NCBI GenBank assembly: GCA_910591455.2
Contig: OU342809.1
Span: 11,301,815 to 11,365,814 of the forward strand
Reading direction: 5' to 3'
Origin: Pholis gunnellus
Taxonomy: Eukaryota > Chordata > Actinopteri > Perciformes > Pholidae
Length of the DNA: 64,000 nt
Below, piece after piece: positions 1-55,600 of this stretch. Position numbers and translations under genes: made by a program. Below the pieces are notes generated by a model. It searched no databases. It was given only the letters and a program-made list of their open reading frames with translations, and was not told the origin of the DNA. Within the stretch, counting starts at the first letter, position 1. The number at the start of each line of letters is the position of its first letter.

Positions 1-133
1 TTTTGAAGTATTGCTTTCACCGGCGCCAGGAAGTTCTCACTTCTGTTAGATGAAAATCACATTTTCTATTTCTTATGTTTGTACTGTATGTGGAGCAGTT
101 TATTACTTCGTTGGTATTGTTTTGGTGCATCAG

Positions 134-1286
134 CGGACCGCTGCATTCACAACATCTACAGGCAGTTACATCAGGAAGATGGCATTCCAAAGAAATACCC
201 AGGAGTCCTGGCTAGCCTGCTCATGCTGGACAAGCTGTCCATTGAAGACATTAAGGCCAGTGTCACTGAGCTAATGGCTGGAGGAGTGGATACTGTAAGA
301 AAACAAATATTTATCTTCCAGAATGTGACTTCTTTTTTGGCTTTCTGCATAATTCTGTTTCTGTTTTTTCAGACTTCTATAACGCTGCTGTGGACATTGT
401 ATGAACTAGCTCGGCACCCCAACCTCCAGGAGGAGCTGAGGGAGGAGGTGGCTGCGGCCCGGGCTGAAAGCCAGGGAGACATGCTGGAGATGCTGAAGCG
501 GATTCCATTGGTCAAAGGAGCTCTGAAGGAAACACTGAGGTGTAAAAAAAATGGCAGTGCCAGATATGTGATGATACTGTAGAGATGTCAGTTGTTTAGG
601 GAATAGTTTCCACTAATTCATAGTGGCTTTGAAAATGGCCTTTTGTTGTTTACCACGTTTTGCCATCTACTTGCAAGTGTCCTTTAATGTAGATTTTCCC
701 CTGTGATTCCTCAGGTTACACCCAATTGCAGTGAGCTTGCAACGATACATAACACAAGATATCATTATTCAAAACTACCACATCCCGGCTGGGGTGAGAG
801 GCACTTAAAAATATAAATTGTTTCAAAAACTAAGCAAGTGTTAAGCATAGTGTTGGGAGCCTGTTCACCTTTTTGTGTTTGTGTTTAGACTCTGGTTCAG
901 CTCGGACTGTACGCAATGGGCAGAGACCCCAAAGTGTTTATTCGTCCGGAGCAGTATCAGCCCTCCCGCTGGCTGAGGACAGAGACGCACTACTTCAGGA
1001 GCCTGGGCTTCGGCTTCGGGCCCCGTCAGTGTTTAGGACGCAGAATAGCCGAGGCAGAGATGCAACTCTTCCTTATCCATGTGAGATATATAGAGAATAA
1101 AATACTCACTGTACTCATTTACACTGCATATTAACTGTGTGCATTTCTCTTCTGTCTTTGCAGATGCTTGAGAACTTCCGAGTGGAGAAACAGCGCCACG
1201 TGGAAGTGCAGAGTACCTTTGAGCTCATTCTCTTACCAGAGAAACCTATAATATTGACTTTGAAGCCTCTACAGACTAGTCGGTAA
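134..1286 (+). CDS. cyp11a1: cyp11a1, 3' part: cholesterol side-chain cleavage cytochrome P450
   Basis: Five coding exons join in phase with GT-AG borders: 134-294, 373-539, 715-793, 889-1080 and 1164-1286 (stop TAA at 1284-1286). They give about 240 C-terminal residues of a family that is normally about 520 aa; the 5' exons lie outside the window. Visible P450 marks are the I-helix oxygen-activation segment AGGVDTTSITLLW (across the first intron), the ExxR motif in LKETLR at the end of exon 373-539, and the haem loop FGFGPRQCLGRR with its cysteine ligand codon at 1030-1032. Wording such as DIKASVTELMAGGVDTT and GRDPKVF fits mitochondrial CYP11A1 rather than CYP11B. The enzyme converts cholesterol to pregnenolone in mitochondria with adrenodoxin as electron donor. 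Linkage to ccdc33 supports the orthologue. Some teleosts carry two cyp11a copies (a1/a2), which this fragment cannot separate. Confidence 0.93.
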
Positions 1287-1625
1287 CGCCAAGTTTGAGA
1301 GACAATCTGTGGTGCATGGTAAGCCAGGCTCATTTCTAGGAAGGGCTTCACAAAGCACCACAATGTAAACACTAAATTAGATCTTCCAACCTTAGATGTA
1401 TATGGACAGCAAGAAAACATTTGGAAAGAAAAAGCCCAAAACGTGCATGAACAAATTACCTCAGTAAATCAATAACCAGTGAATAGTAACTATATGTACC
1501 GTTTCTTATTTGGAGAGTCATTTAAACAATGATGAAAATATGTAGCGTGTGTGTACAATATAATAAAAAACCTGGAATGTACAGATGCTTTATTCCATGT
1601 TTAAACAGTGATGAATAAAATAATA
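1287..1625 (+). other. cyp11a1: cyp11a1 3' UTR with poly(A) signals
   Basis: Non-coding sequence after the TAA stop. AATAAA hexamers occur at 1562-1567 and 1614-1619, so the transcript probably ends between about 1580 and 1640. The facing ccdc33 stop is only about 450 bases further on. Confidence 0.6.
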
Positions 1626-1639
1626 CAACTGATTCAAAA

Positions 1640-2091
1640 CATGTCTTGTAATATATCATTTTATTACATATTTTAATATCAACATATATAATTAGAAAAT
1701 ATTTTTTTTGGAACATTAATTTAAAGAAAACTGTTGTAAAAATGTGTATGTTTAGTCTGGGTAAATAGTTCAGTCGTTACTTTGTCATTTTACAGGCTTC
1801 TGCTTTGCTGATACGATTCTGATACAGACCTCTGTAAGAAGCAGATCAAATCAAATAATTACACACAGCACAGTTTGTGTTATGTAAAAAGACGGCTACG
1901 GTGGATTGCGGTGGCTGTCCGGACAAAGTCATGACTGTGCTCACTCAGCTTGGTCAACATTTCTGGTTTCTGTCTCCCCCATAATTTAGAGTTCTCCTCC
2001 AGCTGTAATAAATTCAAAGCCAAAACTTCCACTTAACCACGAATGAAAGACTGATCAGTGACTCCTAAGTTTATAAAGCAAATAGATTTAT
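1640..2091 (-). other. ccdc33: ccdc33 3' UTR (inferred)
   Basis: Stretch between the ccdc33 stop codon (2092-2094) and minus-strand AATAAA candidates (TTTATT on the plus strand) at 1670-1675 and 1589-1594. If the farther signal is used, the two convergent transcripts would overlap by a few dozen bases. No open frame of note. Confidence 0.4.
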
Positions 2092-43159
<41,068 letters not shown>

Positions 43160-43165
43160 GATTTT

Positions 43166-46100
43166 CTGTGTGAAACAAAATCCAGAGCACCGGGCTGCAG
43201 CTGCCTTTCACGGAAAGCAGGGACACGCATGCTCAGCTGTGGGAAGTAGGACAACAATAATCTGCCAATAGTCCGCTTCATTGTGTGGTTAAATAAAATA
43301 AAGTGTCATTTAAATACATGCAAGTTTAACAAAGTGTGGGTTCATAAAAGTACCAACATGATGAAATTGTGGATATGAAAGTCAGTATGAAAAGTTATGG
43401 AGAGCATCTTTACTATGACAGGGCTTTGGCAGCAGAAATGGTCATGGAGGGGTGGGCAAAGAACTTTTAAAGGTACCGTCAACCTTTTCTATATTCATGC
43501 AATATTATTTTGATTTAGTATCTTTTTTTTAAGCACTGCAACTATTTGTTAACTGAGTATCGCACGTTTAATTCGTTTGTGGATGCCTGACTTGTCACAG
43601 TTGATGATGCTGCTGTTTTGATTGTTAGAAATAGATAAGTACATTTGTAATTCAATTATGATTATGTTGTGCTTATTATATTTCCAACCAAAGGGCTTTT
43701 GCGCCGACTTCCCTAAACCTGATACAAGTGAACTGTCCTGCTCAATCAAACTGTGCCTCTCTGTGATGTAATTATAACTGTTCAAAGCATTCTTTGTTCA
43801 GTGACCCCTTTATTTGCTGGGCTGCTTATTCTTCGGGAGCACATTTGATTTAGTGCTTTACTATGCTTGAGAAACCGCGTTTTCTCAGGAGTGTTAGGGA
43901 CGTTTTGTTGCTTTTTAAAGTTGTGTGACTGTAATCCCGGCATAATGAGTGTATGCTGACATGGAGGCAGTGTTGCAAAACTGACTTAGTCTCAGTCGGC
44001 GGCAGCTGAATGCAGGATTGATCTCTGCAGAGATATTGCAAAAGATATATTTAACCTTTTGTGTATGTAACAATCTCCAGAAATGAATGTGAGTGAGTGA
44101 GTGCAACTTGTTGCAGGAAGAAAATCATTTGAGCTCAGGTGTTGCCATGACCGTTGACCTCGGCCTGTCTTTGTAGCACTCACATGCTTGTGCTTTACTT
44201 ACTTGGAGGGTCTGTGTGATCATTTTGCCTCTCTTTATACTGTCGCTGCTGTCATTCATTCTTTTGAATTCAATAGAAAACACCTGCGGTCCAAATTAGC
44301 TTTTCTGCCATCTAAGAAATGAGTCCTATTCCTGTTTTGAGATCTTCTCTTTTCAGAAGAACAGGAGAGACAGCACACGAAAAGAAAGAAACAATTGATA
44401 GCCAAAAGCTGTGATGTGGCGGAAGAAAAGCCAAGAAAAAGAAAAGTATTTTGTTTGTGATCCACCAGTGCTGCTTGAGTCTGATAGAATTGAATCTGTA
44501 ACAGAGTTTTGTCATGACTCAGCCACTACTGATGCTGGTGGTTAGAGATGAGCAGGTCACACTGTCATAAGTTCACTGTCATAAGTTACTCATCACATGT
44601 TATTCAGTTTTAACCAAAAAGTATTGAGATCATTGATCTTTTTATTTTTCTTTCTCAATCAGTCGGTCCATAAAGTGGCAGAGAATAGTAAACATGCCCA
44701 TTACAATTTCTCAATAACTGCCCAAAACCCATTGGTGAATTTTTTTGAATTTTTTTTGAAAAGCTGCAAATCTCATAAAACCTATTTATTTGAGTATTGT
44801 GAGGGTGTGTTGCTGTTACTCCTGATGTGAGGCTGGGGTTGGAAAGGCTCTAATTATGTCACCTCTCAGGTCTTCTTCCATGCCTAAGAAAAGATATGTG
44901 TCTTGGATGTCATTTGCAATGGGCTCCTTTTGAATCCTTTGTTTGGTTCCTTTTATTTCTTCAAATCTATTTATTTGTTTTTGTGGGTATATTATGTGCT
45001 TTTGTACATTCCTGTTCTCTCTGACTCTCGTGGTGCTGTCGCCTAAATATAATCATATACTGGTACAATTGTAATGCAAGCTAAGACACTGTTATTATTA
45101 CTATTTTTGTGTATACTCTCTTATCTTGTGTATTTTGAAATAGAAAATCCAATAAAACAACTTGGAAAGAAGAAAAATGTGCAAATCATCACATTTGAGC
45201 AGCTGGAATCATAGAACATTTGGCATTTTTGCTTTGCAGATGACCAAATGATAAATGAATGATCAAAACTGTTAGTGATCAATTTTCTGTTGCTCACCCT
45301 ATCAATGAATCAACAAACCTTTTTGGCACTAATGTTTGTTTACAGGAAAGTAGGAGAAACACAAGTGGTATGTAACTATCAACAGTGCCATAGATTTTGC
45401 TTTGGTGATTTTTTTTTTTTAATGTTTTGATTGAGATGACTGTGAGTAAGTTGAATTTGTTCTCGAAGGCTGATATTATAAAGTCTACTCTCCTTTGTAA
45501 GTCCATACAATGGAGAGTTGTCCATGTTTATTGTTGGACATTATGTGTGCCTTATGAGCTGACAAAAGACACCATTGGAATGACAAAAAAAAGGTTCCAT
45601 GAGATTCCTGTCCTCGGGGCAGTGTGACTGTACCTATTGTTAAATCCATTTCAGCATATCATGTACTCGTATCATGTTGAAAACGTAGGTTTACCCCTCC
45701 CTCATTCTGATCTTTATCAGTTGTTTACAGGATGACTTTCGTTGCTGTTTGGAAATCACCAGTTGTCACAGTTTCGGTAAAACCATGTTTTTCTTTTGAA
45801 CAACATAACTTGATACCAGTAGAGAAAATTATAGATGCAGGTATCTGGTTTATAAAACGGGTTCCACATGAATATGCCCATGGACATCTTTATTTGCATT
45901 TATCTGCAGAAGACAAAGTGTTGGGTTGAATGAACCCTTCCTTGATCCTTATCAAGCTGAAGGTGCAGAGTTATCATGTGTGATCTGACTGGCTGTCCTG
46001 AAAACATGCAGTTCATCCATCCGGCTTTATTTGGTTCCACTAGGTAACATTTCACAAATGTAATTGATCCATGACTTAGGGGAACAACACCTGAATTTCC

Positions 46101-46379
46101 CTTTTATCAATGTGATACTCGGCTCTGATGGGAGAGACTCATCGCTCCCAGCTACCCACACAGTCCCACAGTAGCTGGAGTTTTTATAACTCTGCATATC
46201 TGACCTCTTCAACTAACGGCCACAGGTCCAATAACACAAGCCCAAAAGTAGATGTAATCCCTGTAAATCGCAGGTGGCCTTCCAGATTGGCTGCCCAGAT
46301 CTCCACTTTTTCCCTCCTTTCACACACTGCCCCCCCTCTCACTCTCTCCCCAGGATCCCAGTGTGGTGGTAACCCTCAG
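43166..46379. other. ccdc33-stra6 head-to-head intergenic region
   Basis: About 3.2 kb of AT-rich sequence with no supported gene. It should hold the promoters of both genes, but I see no convincing TATA box, CpG island or retinoic-acid response element (no clear direct repeat of AGGTCA-type half-sites). Confidence 0.5.
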
Positions 46380-46685
46380 CTGAAATAGGGCCTTTGCAGG
46401 GTGGAGGCAGCACGCTGCAGCCAGGACCTGTCACATTACTCTCAGCTCCACAGTGGGACGACGAGGGCACCTGAATACAGGCTGTGAGGGAGAGTAACGT
46501 GAGTGAGGGCTAGACCGAACACGGGGAAGCAAGGACGCCTCTGCAGCAGCAACTGAGCACAACTTTGGGAGACACTTTTATCTCTTGAGTCAAGTGGATC
46601 GCAACAGTGTGTCAGCACAGATTGTGGTTAAAAGTACTCCAGCCTCCTGTAAGACTTTGGACCTGTTGAAAAAAGAGACAGCACA
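46380..46685 (+). promoter_or_regulatory. stra6: stra6 5' UTR / proximal promoter
   Basis: GC-richer stretch directly before the stra6 start codon. The ATG at 46686 has a strong Kozak context (A at -3, G at +4). The transcription start cannot be placed from sequence alone. Confidence 0.4.
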
Positions 46686-49600
46686 ATGGATAAGGATGTC
46701 ATAGATGACTATGAGTACCCAGACCTGGATCCTTTGCCGTCCATAATTAAAGCAGAGTAAGTACATTCTAATCGTCTTATTGAAGATTTAAGACTAGTTA
46801 TTTGAGGCTTAAATGTGAACTTAGTTTAGTATGTTTTATTTCTGTTTGTATAAAACTCAAAATGTCCAGTTTGTCTGTTATTTAACTTGTGTTAATAGTT
46901 ATTCAAACTGTTTAGTCTTAACAATTTTGCAGTGAGAACCAGCTCTCGTTGAGATATTAGGTGACACTTGGCACATTTCTACGGTGCCCGTGTCAGTGTG
47001 TGGCCTTGTTTCTGTTCAGTATTTCAGGAGAAGCTGGCTCATTTTCATGCCCCGAGAACACAGGTTTTAGGTTTTGCCCCAGAAAAAGTACGACAGTTTT
47101 AGCAAAAGTGCATTCAAACCCAAAATAACTCTGTTTATACTTTCAAATTCAATTTCAAAGTGCTTCAATTTCAAACACAAAAAGAGATGTAGTGTTCCAT
47201 ACAAAGTAGGATGTACGATTCAAAGCTGATACTGACAGTCTTATCGCATCATTCTTCGCTCCTGGCCCATCCCACAATGCAACAGGACACATGCAATATT
47301 TCCAGTTCTTTTTGGGATGTTTCTTACACCTAAATTGCATTTCCATTTGTACATTGTCACCAACTGATTAATAGAATACGGGTTTTTAATAATGGCCTCA
47401 GATGAACAGTAGGACAGCAATACGATGGAACAAGTGTCATTTATCACCATGTTAAGCTAATGAACTGTCTGGCTGTCGTGTAAACTGTGTTGAGTCGTGG
47501 TTGCCACTAATGTAGATCACTATATTTTAGCTAGCTGCTTTGTAAACACTAACATGTCCTGCTGTGCCTCCTCCTCAGCCAGCTCTGAATGAGAATTTTG
47601 ACATTGCCTTAAATTTACAAACGCTCTGCCATGTTACAAATTCACACATTGTTTGGACAGGTTGTTGTGAAAAATGTCAAAACATTAATTCTGGAAGCTG
47701 CCATCTCTATGCTCACAGATCATACAGTGAGTGTAGCATTTTCCTTAATAAGTCTCCCAACCTAAAATATATGATATATGAGGCTGTCTCTGAATATCAG
47801 AGTTGTAATAACTACCCCATGACCAGGCGTCCCTGCTCTTCCACTGTACAGGAACTTGAACATAGGCATTTCTTGTTTTCCTGTGTCACGCTGATACCAA
47901 TCCGTTTAAATGCAAATCTCTGCTGTGGGATTTTAGCTACAAAGTTTCCTGCCACAAATGGTCCTGACAGTGACGTGTGAAAGGTTTATAGGTGTTGGTC
48001 TGCTCAGTGACTCAAATCCTTGAGTCTTAAGTTTGATTGTTTTGCTCATGTGTAGATGTTTTGTTCCTTTTTTTTTAGAATAATCCTTCCATGTGACCCT
48101 ACTGCTGATGACAGACTCTACCACATATGCATCACTGCAATATCTGTAAGTTCTGTTGGATTAATGTGACGCAACATTACGCTGTTATGATGTTCAAACT
48201 CACTGGGTGCCTGATGTCGCACCTTGTTTTCAGACATTTACCGTGTTTCGTGGTGTGACATAGAGAGATGATGATTTTCTTTCCTGTGATAAAGTTATGC
48301 ACGGTTTGGCTATCGAAGTCAGCCCTGTCTAATGTTTTCATTCATTGTTTGGCTATCAGTTAACAGGATGTCTCAAAAAAGTTGGGAACAGGTTTTAATG
48401 CAATTTGGTGGAAAACAGGGCCCTAGTTCAAGGACCACACGATCCGGATCCAGGAGTAGGCCACACTGAACGATTCACAAAATATGACTGTATATGCCTA
48501 TCAATATGTTTTTTTATGGAGATCCTGACCCCAAAATGGTGACTTAATATATATATGTAATATATCTGCTCTCCACGTGATTTCCATAGAATCAAATGAA
48601 TCAAGTAATACAAATGAAAAATGAATCTAATATAATAATGAGTGCAGAAGATTCACCAATCTTGTCACTCTAATGTGAAATCTAGTATTGTTCACTACGA
48701 TTAACATTTAGGGTAGATTCTCTTCTTCTGATGTCTGCTTTAAAGACGGTAGTCGGTCCAGACTGTTCCGAAGTAGAGCAGGGCCATCATCCTCCTAAAT
48801 GTATCACAGGTCATAACAGATCATTGAACTCTCTCTGGTCAGTGATCCTGACTGATGATAACTCATTCAGACCACAACCATGGGGAGCACTAATGAGACA
48901 CCGGGGTTTGGCAGGTTTGAAGCAGGGTCAGGCCTGAACCCTGGGGAATCCACAGCTGCATGCTACTGTGTAGATGAGGCTAACGGACGTTTTTCCTCCT
49001 CCTAGCTCGTTGTCATGCTGATCCTAGCAATCTTAGCCAGACGCACGAAGGTGGGCGACAGACAGAAAGGACTCTCAGGTTTACTCAGGTGAGGCTGAAT
49101 TTTATTTTCTATCTCTCCTTTCTTGAATGACGATAAACACTATGGTTAAATGTGAAATCAAATAGCTACTTGCTTTTATGGGACTGTACTTGTAGCTTCG
49201 CTTGGTCTAGCCCAGTGAATTGCATATCATTTACATTACTATTGATCTTTGTTCCAAGTAAACAGCTGATTTATAGATTGATTTCCTATTTATCTGGCAG
49301 TGATTGGCTTCCATTCATTTCAGTATGTTATGTTCCATAGACACTTACAGTAGGTTGAGAGAACATACAGCAAAAGAGGTAAATACTGCAGGTAGAGCTG
49401 GGTAATAATTCTATATGGTAATTTATCGTCTTTTTATGATAAATTAGTAAATAGTCAGCACTATTCATTTGTGAAGTACACAAGAGTATACAACACTTTC
49501 TGGTTATTTTATTTGTTTACTGAATTACCAGAAAACATGCAATGTTGTGATATATATTGTTCTCGAAATATGAAATTATTATTGCATTTTCATGTTGTTG

Positions 49601-52600
49601 GAACATAAACAATATGGAAAACATGAGATAATAACCGTTAGTTTTCCATTGTATAAAGGCAACTTTTAGCTAATTCTCAAGTTACGGATGACTGGTGTTT
49701 CCCAAAACAAACACAAACGCGATTCTAAAGCAGTGTGTACTTGCAACTTGTATTAATTAATAGTACAAATGTTCTCGGCACAAATTCAATCGTTTGACTT
49801 GCTGATGTCCCTTGAGCAATTAGCCTCCAATTCAGCTCCGTTGGAGTTGCACAGTGGCCAACAGATACAGCTGTGGTCAGACAAGGTAACTTCCAGGTGT
49901 GAATGTGTGTAATTGTGGGGTTTGGTGCTGATGAGAGCTTTCATGCTCAGTGAACCTTCCCTGGACGAATTGAGGTGCAAAACTGTGATGGACTTTTCAA
50001 TCTCAACCCAGTTTTAAGGCTCAAAGTTGATTATACTACAGTGACTTTCAAATGTGAGGCTGGTAACACGTGGGCTCTAAATACCTGCTGCTTGATTTCA
50101 CAGTCCGGTCAACTTCCTGGATCATACGCAGCATAAGGGCCTTGCAGTGGCTGTGTTTGGAGTGCTCCTGTGCAAACTGTGGGGCCTGATCATATCGCCA
50201 AACCCCCTCCCCTTCACAACAGACACAGAGAATAAACGTGAGGAAGTCATCTTGGTTCTTCCTGCACTAGCATCAGCCTATTTGCATTCACTTTTTACAC
50301 AGATTGTTTTACACTTTGTACTGTTTATATTGTTAGTTAAGTGTATGTGTCACTGTCCCTCTATTGAACAAGTGGATAAAGGAAGATTAGGCAGCATCAA
50401 ATGGACACACACACATTATTTGTGTTAAATATCTGTGTTATGTAATTGGATTATTTTGTTTCCATGTGTCTTTGTTATTTTCAACTAATCTTTACAAGAA
50501 GCTTTTTTTTCTGAAATGAAATTACATAAGAATTGACTGTAAGGAGTCGGTTCCCTGCTACTTTACACAATCCCCAAAAGTACAAGGTTCAGCAGAGTCG
50601 AAAATATAGTGACTATGCAGCAGAATTGGATATTAGATCCCTCATAGTTTCCACACATTGTGAGAAAAGGTCTTTTAAGTGTAAAACTGAAGCATTAATC
50701 ACAAAAAAATCAGTGTTTATTGCTTTTGATGCTCTGCTTAGTCTTCACACAATTTTGTTGTATTTGCAGAGAACTGGGTGATTCTGGGAGTCTTCTACTA
50801 CCCCGCACTATACTACCCTCTCCTGGCATGTGGTACTTTACATAATAAAGTTGGCTATGTACTTGGTAGCCTCTTGTCTTGGACGCACTTTGGGATTCTG
50901 GTCTGGCAGAAAATTGACTGTCCCAAAACACCTCTGGTAAGCAAAGATGGCATCCATAGCTGCTTTTCTGAGACAGAAATAGATTCATGAGGATTAGAGT
51001 TATTTATATTCTCACTGGATTAACTTTCTTTGTAATGTGTCATTTGTCTGAGTTTTAAGGATTATTTCAGAGAAAAGGCAGGTTTGTTCTCGTCTGGAAA
51101 CCCATTAATTGCCAAACAAAGCTTGTCCGTAGTACATGTAAGAGATGTGATTTGAAGAGATGAATATCAGGCTTTTCAGATGGACATATGGTTGGAGTTT
51201 TCAACCTTACTTAATCCCAGATTTTGTCCACGTTGTTTGGGTTTTCTCTGAGATGAATGTTTAGGACTCAAAATAATTAGTTCCACTGTCTGTTAGTCTT
51301 AATCAAAAGCTTTGTCACAGTTAATCAGTTTAGTGTGTTTCACTAAAGAGAGACACCCAGGCTTTGGTAATAGTGGTGATGATCCCACCATGAGCTGGCA
51401 CACACCAAACGCTGCAGGGAACATTTGAGCTGATCTGCATGACCAAGCTTAACACGAAGACAACAGAATACATTTGACTAAATATTATATTTTGTATAGT
51501 ATTTATTTCTAAACATGGCTAAAAGAAAGATCGCACACTATTATATGATGGCATTTGGTGTCAAAACGTAATGATAACAACTTTAAATATGTGAGCATTT
51601 TGTATGGCACTAAATCAATCGACTCTGGTTGATGAAGGTCTCAGATGTTTGTGTTGTGGTGGGAATCCCATTTGGCCAATATGCAGACTCCCACCACGTC
51701 ACGCAAAGCCATTTGTGTCCCCTTTTTGTGTCAATACGATGTAGTTTTAACATGTATTTCTTCTTTTTTTCTTCTTTTGCAGATACACAAGCACTACTCC
51801 CTTTTCTCCAGCCTGCCCCAGATAGCTTGCTTGGCATTCCTTAGTTTCCAGTATCCCCTTTTTCTATTCAAGGGCTTTAATGGCACTGAAAAGAACAATG
51901 CTTCAGAGGTAAGTCTTCATCTGAGTGCAGCTCCTTTGCATGTCTGCTCCAGGTTGGTTGCACAGTCCTTATAGCACTAATGGCCTGCTTACATAACAAA
52001 CTGGATACAAGCTTGGTTTTCTACATTCACCTAAGCATGAACTATTAAAAAAATCTCTCTAAGACGCACATTTCTTCTGAATCTGTTCACGTGAGGAACC
52101 TTTATAAGCCACCTTCTAATCAAGGGGCTTATCGAGCTCATACAGTCTAGGCTGAGGGAAAATGTGAAGTGCAACGCAGCATGCCAGTCTAATCATTTTA
52201 AGTAGATTTGACGTTATTGGTTTACGTTATGTTCTTGAGCAGATTATGACAAGGTTGCCTTGTTTTTTCACTGAGGAGACACAATGCTGTGTTTATGTGA
52301 TGCTAATCTCAGTACGGGTGTGACAAAGCCGGGGCTGATGCGGTTGCCTGAAGTGTCACTCCCCCCTCCCCCCTCCTCGCACCCCCCCCCCCCCCCCCCC
52401 CACCCCCCCCCCCCCACCCCCCACCCCACGGGAACGTACCTGACACCATAAATCTGCACAGATACGGAAACTTATCTTAAGGAGGCTTATTTTGTGACAA
52501 CTTATCTTAAGGAGGCTTATTTTGTGACCAAATATTTTTCCACATGTTAATAATTACAAATTAAACAGTACCTGTAACGCCACGTACCTACAAAGCAGTT

Positions 52601-55600
52601 CAGGAATATGAAGGCCAAACTCAAGCGTGACCCCAAAAAGCAATTAAATCATACAATTGTGCAGCTCTATCTTAACCTATTTACTTTTTATAATATCATT
52701 TGGTTCCTTTCGTGATTGCTGTCCATTTTTTTTCTCTTAGGATCTCAGCAGCAGCTATTACAAAGATTATGTGAAGAAAATCCTCAAGAAGAAGAAGCCC
52801 ACCAAAATCAGGTGAGAATTGTCGCCTATTATCAGTAACACACCTGATTTGCTGCGTTAGACGTGTCTTCAGCTAGAAAGTAATGCAAACAGCTTGAGCC
52901 AGCTGTTTAATTCTAAAGCTGGAGTGGGAGTTCTTTCCCTAAAACGAGAGACTTGGATTCACCTAACTTGTCTTGCTGGATGTTACTTTTTTTAAGGTAT
53001 CTGGTAAAATGACCGATTGATCCCCTTAAAAGGACACATTTGTGGGGAATCCCACCCAACATACTGAAGAAATGTGCCCACATTCTTGTTACAGTTCTAA
53101 CATTTATCATCTTGGGTTTAGCCAATTACAATCAGTTTGAGGGGTGTAGAATAATACGATTTTATAATGGTTAAACTTACTACTCCCACATAGCCGATCC
53201 TTCTTTTATCTCTTTTTCAACTTTCATCTGAGAAAAATGACGTGCAAAACATATCTATTACAGTAGAAATATCAATAATGGTGTGGAATGGAAATAGATT
53301 GCTGCCCTGTTGCTGCCATTTTTGTGAAGAACTTAATCATAACTGGTTGAAAAATGTTTCCACATCCAAGGTCGCTCATTCTCATGAATTCTTTGAAGTG
53401 TGGTGTAAATGTGTGCCTCTGTCTACCTTTCACCTCAGCACATCGAGCTCAGAGACGCCAAAGCTCCCTCAAAGAATAATTGATGCTGTGAAGTCATATA
53501 TTTATACACCAGAGGAAGGTAAACATGTTGGTCTTGTGTTACGTCTGGTCATGCCTTCAAGTGTTGTCTTGTCATTTAAATTTGTATAACTACTGCATCT
53601 TATTTTTCAAACAGCTTTCCGTTTTCCACTGAAGTTGGCTATATCTGGTGTGGTGTCATTTATTACCCTGTATCAGGTAAGTACCATAGCTATTAGACGT
53701 TACAATCCAGTCAGTAGACTCTTAAGTGCTACACACTGTATTCACCTCACGGTAAGTTGACTGACTTGGTTGGTTGATGTTTTCTTTTCCAGTAATTCAT
53801 TTTTATTTGTTTTGGTATTTTTAGGTGGGTCTTCTACTGATCTCGGCAGTAGTGCCGCAGCTCCAGCTTGCCCGTATGGGAGTCGATGAAGACATCGCCA
53901 ACGTTTTAAATGGCTTCAAGATTGTGCTGTCTCCAGACAAACATGAAGTGGTCAGAATAGTGGTTCATTACATGTGGTGCGTAGAAGGTGAGTGAGACCA
54001 GAAAGGAGAAGCAGCCATTTAGTGATATGAGAGATGCATGATACATGTATTTATTCAGTTACATCACATTAGAGTCGCAGAACATTAACATGGCCCTCCT
54101 CATAAGCTTGTAGCAGCATGTATTTGCCACGCTAATTGTCAATGAATGACACCCTCCCACGGTGAACAACCTGAATGTGGTGTGCTCCTATCCCTGCAGT
54201 GTGCTATATCTCAGCAATGACCCTGTCTGGTTTGGTCAACCTGGCCATGCTCATGCGGTCCATGGTTCTGCATCGGTAGGTGTGAAAAAGAAAGGTGCAA
54301 TAGCTGTATTTTCCTTATTTTCTTTTCTATTCTCTTCCCAAAGTTTCCAAGAATCATGAGCGTGCTTCTCATTGTGGTTCCTTCATTATATTGTGATGGT
54401 TCACAGAGGAGTTATTATAACATAATAGAGTACTAATCATCCAGACAGAATAGGATTTACTCTGCAGCTAGAATTGAAAATGGCTATTAAGATAAGAAAT
54501 GAAATACTGTGCCATTACCATAAATTACGTCGTATTAAAAGAAATGGGTTTCCATGTTGAATATTGAATTGCATTTCGGTCGTATCCCATGCTAAATCAC
54601 CTCTTCAATTAAGTAAGTAATTTGTACATTTCTGGATGAATCAGTTTGTGTTTTGCATAGTGCTGCATTGTCTTGATCGTGTTTTTGCATCTGTAGGTCA
54701 AACCTGAAGGGGCTGTACAGAGGAGATGTCTATAATGTTTACAACTGCCAGAGAAGTATCAGGCCTTCGCGACCAGCACTGGTCTGCTGGATGGGATACA
54801 CCAGCTTCACTGCAGCTCACATCTGCATCGGTACAGTTACATATTGAATACTTCACGTCGAGAATATAGATTATCCTGTTATCCATATCTCCAGTATGTT
54901 TAGATTTATTTAGTTTGTATTGATTAGAAATGCTGCTAAACCTCAGATATTGTGCGTCATATAGTAACTGTGCATACTGCTGTACCCCAAAGAAGAGGGG
55001 CTATGTTTGTACATCAGATAGTGGTAAAACAGTAATGGCAGATTAAAAAAATATCCTCAATTAGGCCAAATAGCCTCAGCCAGGCATTACATTTTAACAT
55101 GTCAAGCCATATTAATAGCACTCTGTCTGTTCATAACTCCCTTCATGTTTGTTTTTGGATACATCTCATATTCTGTTCTCAAGGTTTCACATAAGAAACA
55201 ATTTCTATTGCCGTGTAGATTTGAAGGATGTTGGACAGGCTGTAATCTGTGAGTCCCTGACACTCTGATCTCTCCTCTGCAGGCATGATCGTCCAAACCA
55301 TGGTGTTCTTCCTCTGCCTTCTGGTCGCCGTCTTCCTCGTCATCATGCCTGTACTGCACGGAGAGAATCTGATTCTCTTTCAGATCCTGTGGAGCATGTG
55401 GTGAGCATCACATCTCAATTCCCTGTTTTGGATCACTCAAAAATGCATGTTGGTTAATATAGAATTGAGGCTGCTTTCTTACTTTCTGAAGACTTGACAC
55501 CTGGAAAGGTTTTCAATCAACAGCAACATTATTCTCCATGTACTGTATGTTGCACAGTGATGGCTTGATTGTCATATATTGTTCTGTCAGTTACATAAAT

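Noticed and set aside
43470..46685. Retinoic-acid response element near stra6
   Set aside because: Looked for AGGTCA-type direct repeats and found none convincing by eye.
47564..47980. 138-codon plus-strand open frame in the first stra6 intron
   Set aside because: Lies between well-defined stra6 exons, shows no domain and does not fit the stra6 reading phase.
48360..48400. CTCAAAAAAGTTGGGAACAGG as a transposon end
   Set aside because: Similar words occur in fish repeats, but the stretch is too short to assign.
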